Origin: Nocardia transvalensis NBRC 15921
GTDB taxonomy: Bacteria > Actinomycetota > Actinomycetes > Mycobacteriales > Mycobacteriaceae
Direction of reading: 5' to 3'
NCBI RefSeq assembly: GCF_000308875.1
Contig: NZ_BAGL01000064.1
Coordinates: forward strand, 62,001 to 126,000
DNA: 64,000 bases
This document shows, piece by piece, positions 59,702-64,000 of this stretch (position 1 is the first letter of the stretch; each line of letters starts with the position of its first letter). The notes under the pieces were generated by a model. That model did not search any database. It was not told the origin of the DNA and saw only the letters and a program-made list of their open reading frames with translations. Position numbers and translations under genes: made by a program.

Positions 59702-61863
59702 TCGAGCCTCACTTCGATCGCGGTCCGGTCGTACAGGTCGACGACGAGGCGGGCGACCCCGTTCTCGTCGGCGCGTAGGAATCCTTCGGGCGTGCCATGG
59801 GCGGCGTAGGTGCGTCCCGGCCGCAACCGGTCCAGGACCAGTGCGAACCGTCCGGGCCGCAGCCCCGGGCGCAGGACGGCGTCGAGGCCGGTGCCGTCGG
59901 AGACCGCCCGCGCGACCGTGACGTCGGGGTGCGGCACCTCCGCGAGGCGCGGGCCGCTGTTCCACGCGGGCGGCCGGGCCGTCGACATCATGTCGGTCAG
60001 CGCGAACGGGCGGCCCAGACCGCCCAGCCCGAGCATGCCGTTGGCGTGCACCGACGCGGCCCGGAAGTCCTTGACACCGGGCCGGGTCTCGGAGTCGGCG
60101 AAGCCCAGCTGTTCGGTGGCCGCGCGCCACAGCTCCGCGTGCCACTCCCGGTCGCCGAGTTCCTGCGCCAGCAGCATGGCCCCGGCCAGCGCCTCCGCGT
60201 TGGTGGCCGCGCGCGAGCCCCAGTCCTCGGCGGTCGGGGATTCCGTACCGGCGGAACCGGATTCGAGGTAGCGGCCGGTCTCGAGCCACTCCTTCCGCAG
60301 GATCTCCCAGGCGCGCCGGCCGAGGTCGGGCAGCAGCGGGGTCAGGAACGCCGAGATGCCGGCGGTGGTGGTCGGTCCGCGGAAGGCTCGCGCGGTCAGG
60401 CCCAGGCCGGAGACCAGGAAGGTGACGATATCGCCGTCCGCCGCGGTGAATTCGGCGTCGAGCGCGCGGTGCAGGCGCGGCGCGATCTCGGCCGCGTGAC
60501 CGGTGCCGTGCAGCGCGTCCGAGACGGCGACGCCCGCCGCGGCGACCGCGTTGCAGTACGGGAAGACCAGGCCCCGGGTGCGCCCGCGCCCGATCGGGAG
60601 CGGCTCGCACGCCCACAGGCACAGCTCGCCGCCGAAATTCCGGACCACGATCGCGTTGATCGCGTCGCGGTCGTAGGACACCGGCCGGGTCCGCGCCGAC
60701 CGGAACTCGAAGGCGCCGGGGGCGCGGTACCGGTAATCGCCGGTGGCCTGTTCGAACAGGCCGAGCTGGAGATTGAGGTAGCCGGTGAACATGATGTTCT
60801 GCGGCACGTCGATCGGATCGCCGCGGCGCTGCCCGAAGTCCCAGTTGCCCAGCAGGTTCTCCCAGTACCAGTAGCCCCAGACGGCGGGATCCCGCATACG
60901 GTCGAAGAGGTTGACCTGCGCGGCGTGCAGCGGGCCGCGCAGCGCGGGGGTGTGCGAGTAGGTATACATCGACAGCGCCCAGCCCAGGGAGTTGAGCTGG
61001 TACCGGTACTGCTGCAGCGGCCCGGGGCCCTCGTCGTCGAACCCGTCCCACTCGCCGGGCGGCTGCATGGCGATGCTGAGCAGATGGCGGACGTGCGCGA
61101 GCTGGTCCGGGGTCGCCTCGGAGACCACCGGGACGCCGCGGGTCTGGCGCAGCGGCACCGGATTCGTGTAGGCGACGGCCCGTTGCCGATCCAGGAACTC
61201 CGCGCGCTCCGCCCCGACGCGCCCGGCGGCGCGGTGCCGGATCAGCTCGCGCACCATCCCGAAGCCGGTGGCGGCGAGGGCGATCGCGAGCGCGGCCCAC
61301 GAGAACCACGCGAGCGGACCGGCCATACCGCCGTGGTACGCCGCGAGCGCCGCGCCGGCCGCCGCCGACGCGATCATGATGGCGGGCAGCGTCACATAGT
61401 CCGACCGCGCGATGCACCGGAACATGTACGCCCAGCCGGCCGCGGCGAGGACCCCCGCGAACGCCAGCGCGTGACCGGTGACCACGACGGCCGCCGGCGC
61501 GGCCGAAATGCCCACGGCCAGCAGCGCTCCGAGCGCCACGACACCGAGTCCCGCGGCCGCCCGGAACCGGCGCAGCGCCCACCCCGCGAGGAGGATCTCC
61601 GCGGCGATCAGCACCGCGTGGCCCGCGACCATCGCCGTGCCGAACGGGTGGTGCAGCGGCGGCACGGCGACGAGGAGACCGGCGCCGGGCACGATCAGTC
61701 CCGCCCCGAACGCGCGCCACGACGGCGACAGCCCGAAGACGGCCGGGACAGCCGCCGCGATCACCCAGACGACGACGGCGACCGTCACCGTGCGCGCGAA
61801 CCATCGCGCGGTCGACGGCCCGCGCAGCCGGACCGCCCGGACGCGGTCTTCCAGCGTGGTCAT
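59698..61863 (-). CDS. Membrane protein with linalool dehydratase/isomerase-like domain
   Basis: A 721-residue protein. Residues about 25-205 hold six to seven membrane spans. Residues about 255-640 resemble the linalool dehydratase/isomerase (LDI) alpha-barrel: YQLNSLGWALSMYTYSHTPA, VWGYWYWENLLGNWDF, IMFTGYLNLQLGLFEQATGDYRY and DALHGTGHA. The catalytic cysteines likely correspond to C419 (ACEP) and C437 (YCN), with 17 residues between them, longer than in the linalool enzyme. LDI-type domains hydrate, dehydrate or isomerise terpenoid alcohols. It overlaps a small gene before it and the P450 after it, forming a tight three-gene operon. Confidence 0.8.
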   Translation of the reverse strand: MTTLEDRVRAVRLRGPSTARWFARTVTVAVVVWVIAAAVPAVFGLSPSWRAFGAGLIVPGAGLLVAVPPLHHPFGTAMVAGHAVLIAAEILLAGWALRRFRAAAGLGVVALGALLAVGISAAPAAVVVTGHALAFAGVLAAAGWAYMFRCIARSDYVTLPAIMIASAAAGAALAAYHGGMAGPLAWFSWAALAIALAATGFGMVRELIRHRAAGRVGAERAEFLDRQRAVAYTNPVPLRQTRGVPVVSEATPDQLAHVRHLLSIAMQPPGEWDGFDDEGPGPLQQYRYQLNSLGWALSMYTYSHTPALRGPLHAAQVNLFDRMRDPAVWGYWYWENLLGNWDFGQRRGDPIDVPQNIMFTGYLNLQLGLFEQATGDYRYRAPGAFEFRSARTRPVSYDRDAINAIVVRNFGGELCLWACEPLPIGRGRTRGLVFPYCNAVAAAGVAVSDALHGTGHAAEIAPRLHRALDAEFTAADGDIVTFLVSGLGLTARAFRGPTTTAGISAFLTPLLPDLGRRAWEILRKEWLETGRYLESGSAGTESPTAEDWGSRAATNAEALAGAMLLAQELGDREWHAELWRAATEQLGFADSETRPGVKDFRAASVHANGMLGLGGLGRPFALTDMMSTARPPAWNSGPRLAEVPHPDVTVARAVSDGTGLDAVLRPGLRPGRFALVLDRLRPGRTYAAHGTPEGFLRADENGVARLVVDLYDRTAIEVRLE

Positions 61864-62042
61864 GACGGACCCGCCGACCCCGCGCGCCCGGGAGCCGCGA
61901 CGACCAGGTGGCGCGCGACGCCGACCTCGGCGGGCGCTCCGCGCCGTTCCCCGGATCCGGTGCGGCCCCGGATCGCCCGCCACAGCCGCTGCGCGTCGGG
62001 CCCGAGAAGCATCAATCCGCCCAGCAAGAGACAACACACCAC
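61860..62042 (-). CDS. 60-residue membrane-anchored peptide
   Basis: Starts at GTG 62042 behind a GAGGAGG site. One hydrophobic helix (VCCLLLGGLMLLG) is followed by a basic segment (RLWRAIRGRTGSGERR) and a Gly/Ala-rich end. Its TGA overlaps the ATG of the LDI-like gene (ATGA). The clean coupling supports it as a real small protein, perhaps an accessory subunit of the membrane enzyme. Confidence 0.6.
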   Translation of the reverse strand: MVCCLLLGGLMLLGPDAQRLWRAIRGRTGSGERRGAPAEVGVARHLVVAAPGRAGSAGPS

Positions 62043-62092
62043 GGCCGCCGCACCTCCTCGGCGGCCCGTTCGTGCCGCCGACGACACACAGT

Positions 62093-62107
62093 GATTACCT
62101 AGGTACC
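62093..62107. promoter_or_regulatory. Palindrome TACCTAGGTA upstream of the LDI/P450 operon
   Basis: TACCTAGGTA (62096-62105) is a perfect 10-bp palindrome with GGTACC overlapping it. GATTACCTA (62093-62101) recurs at 62231-62239, and GGTAGCTACC lies at 62763-62772, so three related elements occur within 700 bases. Confidence 0.4.
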
Positions 62108-62267
62108 GGTGCCCGCATCGGTAACCCGCCCCGGCCACCGGTCCGGAAGCCTTCTCCGCCTGGAAGATACGACGATCCGGAGTGTCCGGAGCGGTGCCGC
62201 GGGCGGCGGTGGGAACCGTGTGCCGCATTGGATTACCTATGGCGTACGACTGCGCGTGAGCTCCCGG

Positions 62268-62672
62268 TCAGCGCCAGGTGAGAGGCACGCTCGTGACGCG
62301 GACGTCGCCGTGGTGGTAGGCGGCGAAATACTGGTCCGTGCCCGGGCCGGGGACGGCGAAGATCTCCGCGCCACGGTCCGTGCCGGCGACCGGTCCCGCG
62401 GCCCGGTCCGCGCACTCCGGATCCGCGACGCGGCAGATCTCGATCCGGGTGACCGCGTCGTCGTGCCGTTCCGGCCAGATGAGCGTCCAGGCGTGGACCC
62501 GATTGTCGCCGTTGTCCGCGATACACACGGTAATTCCGTCGACCGTTTCACCGCATCCGCCGCCCTCCGACGCATTCGCCGTCGCATTCGGGGCCACGAG
62601 TACGGCCGCGACGGTCGCCGTGCCGGCGAGGAGCCGGACGATGCCCGACTTCGATGCCGCCTTGATCGCCAT
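62268..62672 (-). CDS. Small secreted protein
   Basis: A 134-residue protein with a Sec signal peptide (LLAGTATVAAVLVAPNATANA, cleavage near residue 34). The mature 100 residues have four cysteines (GCGETVDGITVC, RIEICRVADPEC), probably forming two disulfides. The ATG follows GGAAGGA. I do not recognise a family; it stands alone between the LDI operon and the glycosyltransferase. Confidence 0.8.
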   Translation of the reverse strand: MAIKAASKSGIVRLLAGTATVAAVLVAPNATANASEGGGCGETVDGITVCIADNGDNRVHAWTLIWPERHDDAVTRIEICRVADPECADRAAGPVAGTDRGAEIFAVPGPGTDQYFAAYHHGDVRVTSVPLTWR

Positions 62673-62863
62673 GAAGTTCCTTCCACCAGTTTTTCGATCA
62701 CCCGCGAATCAGGCCGGGCCATTGTCCGCGTGCCGCCGCGAATGTCACATCGGTAGGCGATAGGTAGCTACCGAGTTCGGGTGGGCATCGCGGAGATCGG
62801 AAAGTGTGCGGGTACGGTCGGAACGGTCCAGTGCGCGAGTGCGAACAGAAAGCGGTTCCGGGG

Positions 62864-64000
62864 ATGCATACAGCCGTCTTCATGGATTTTCATGTCGGCA
62901 GCCTCGGAGGTATCCAGACATCCGTATTCGCGCAATGCAATCGGCTCGAACGGCTCGGTCACCGGGTCACTCTCTTCACCACTCCGAGTCCGGGAAATCA
63001 CGGCGCGACCGGTCGCCGCGCGGTCGAGTTGCGGCCGGTGGCGGTCGTGAACGAGGCCGTTCGATTCTTCACCAAGAACGACGCGTTCGGGGTGGTGCTG
63101 CCCTCGGCGCGCAACGGCGCGCTGATCGACCGAGCCTTCGCCGAGTACGGACCCGTCGACGTGGTGCACCTGCACACCGGTCAGGGCGCCGCGATCGCGG
63201 GCCTGAAAGCGGCACGGCGGCACGGTATTCCGGTGGTGCAGTCCATGCACGGCCGCGACGACGTCTTTCTCGAGCACGTCTCGCCCGCGCCGTACGTCTC
63301 CGCCCGGGTGTGGGAGGCGATGCACCGGCGATACGTGCCGCACGATCGGCGGGTGCCGCGCGGGAGCGATACCCGCGCTGCCCATCACGCCTGGCGGGTC
63401 ATGGTCGCGCAGGCCCGGGCCGCCGATCACGTGACCGCGCCGACCCGGTACTTCCGGGATCTGCTCGTCGCGCACGGCGTGGATCGCCCGATCACGGTGC
63501 TGTCCAACGGCGTCGACGACGACGCCATCGACGCGGTGCGCGCGGAGCCGGCGGCGGACGACCGGCCGGAGGGTCCGCTGCGGGTCGTCTGGTGCGGGCG
63601 ATTGTCGCCGGAGAAGCGGATCACCGCCGCCGTGGCGGCCGTCGCGCGGGTCGACGGCGCCACCCTCGACATCTACGGGGCCGGTGACCAGTACGGGCAG
63701 ATCGAAGACCTCATCGAGGCCACCGGATCCGCGTCGCGAATCAGCCTGCACGGCAGGGTCGCTCAGCGAGAATGCCTGGCGGCCATGGCGAACGCCGACG
63801 TACTGCTGCTGCCGTCGTACAGGTCCGAGACGCAGTGCATGGTCCTGCTCGAGGCGATCGCGATGTCCCTGCCGGTCGTGTACTGCGATCCGGATCTGGC
63901 CGAGACCGTGCCGGACGGCGGCGGCGTGCGCAGCGGCGATCCGTCCGTGGCGGCCCTCGCGGAGACGGTCCGGCGGCTCGTCGCGGATCGTGCGGCGGTG
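62864..64000 (+). CDS. GT4-family glycosyltransferase (3' end beyond window)
   Basis: About 379 codons are visible and the frame is open at the edge. The N-terminal GT-B domain has SLGGIQTSVFAQCNRLERLGHRV and DVVHLHTG; the C-terminal domain has VVWCGRLSPEKRI, the EX7E region near SETQCMVLLEAIAMSLPVVYCD. These place it in GT4, with a nucleotide-sugar donor. The ATG at 62864 has only a weak GGGG-type site. The acceptor cannot be told. Confidence 0.88.
   Translation, partial: MHTAVFMDFHVGSLGGIQTSVFAQCNRLERLGHRVTLFTTPSPGNHGATGRRAVELRPVAVVNEAVRFFTKNDAFGVVLPSARNGALIDRAFAEYGPVDVVHLHTGQGAAIAGLKAARRHGIPVVQSMHGRDDVFLEHVSPAPYVSARVWEAMHRRYVPHDRRVPRGSDTRAAHHAWRVMVAQARAADHVTAPTRYFRDLLVAHGVDRPITVLSNGVDDDAIDAVRAEPAADDRPEGPLRVVWCGRLSPEKRITAAVAAVARVDGATLDIYGAGDQYGQIEDLIEATGSASRISLHGRVAQRECLAAMANADVLLLPSYRSETQCMVLLEAIAMSLPVVYCDPDLAETVPDGGGVRSGDPSVAALAETVRRLVADRAAV

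Noticed and set aside
1..64000. tRNA, rRNA, insertion sequence or prophage
   Set aside because: No cloverleaf, ribosomal RNA motif, transposase or phage structural gene was recognised by reading; a tRNAscan and ISfinder search would settle it.

Overview
The window is very GC-rich and reads as the chromosome of a mycolic-acid actinomycete. A Nocardia-like organism is the best guess, because it combines a ChoD-type cholesterol oxidase, EspG/EspC-like type VII secretion (T7SS) accessory proteins, a DUF3349 protein, leaderless promoters and many GTG/TTG starts. Genus assignment is inference. No rRNA, tRNA, CRISPR array, prophage or insertion sequence was seen.

Region 1 (1-19.2 kb) looks like a secondary-metabolite cluster. 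Its left part holds a penicillin-acylase-type Ntn hydrolase (cut by the window edge), a free aryl-carrier-like protein, a class II DAHP synthase, an unrecognised 636-residue protein, a 2[4Fe-4S] ferredoxin and a divergent ketoacyl synthase III-like enzyme. This part points to a shikimate-derived aromatic unit that is activated and acyl-transferred. Its right part holds a secreted CrtC/lipocalin-like protein, a short-chain polyprenyl diphosphate synthase, a StrR/NovG-like regulator, a coupled dxs-ispG-ispH operon, an MMPL exporter, a UbiA prenyltransferase and a TetR regulator. This part points to a dedicated isoprenoid supply and export. Three similar palindromes (GNNACA-N3-TGTNNC) may tie the TetR, the exporter and the StrR-like gene into one regulon.

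Region 2 (19.5-28.5 kb) carries small signalling genes, an ECF sigma operon flanked by two small membrane proteins, and a five-gene T7SS-associated locus: YbaB-like protein, WXG-like coiled-coil protein, EspC-like protein, Asn/Gly-rich PPE-like protein and EspG. Region 3 (28.9-38.3 kb) holds a molybdate uptake operon, a Baeyer-Villiger-type monooxygenase, an orphan second SecY coupled to a response regulator with a signal-peptide-like N-terminus, and a LysR/oxidoreductase pair.

Region 4 (38.3-49.7 kb) has a PucR-type regulator, VOC proteins, a BlaI/M56 peptidase pair with matching operators at both outer ends, choD, a TetR/NmrA divergent pair, an SDR, a DUF574 methyltransferase, an XRE regulator and an RBS-sequestering leader. 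Region 5 (49.7-55.8 kb) is a Zur-box-controlled AztABCD zinc uptake system in which the permease is fused to a second AztD-like domain, followed by DUF6194 and double-MerR genes. Region 6 (55.8-64 kb) has a large ATP-binding LuxR regulator, a linalool dehydratase/isomerase-like membrane protein coupled to a P450 lacking the ExxR arginine, a small secreted protein and a partial glycosyltransferase. Three tandem-repeat arrays (42-43 bp and 21-24 bp) sit just 3' of genes, two of them starting in the 3' arm of a terminator-like hairpin.
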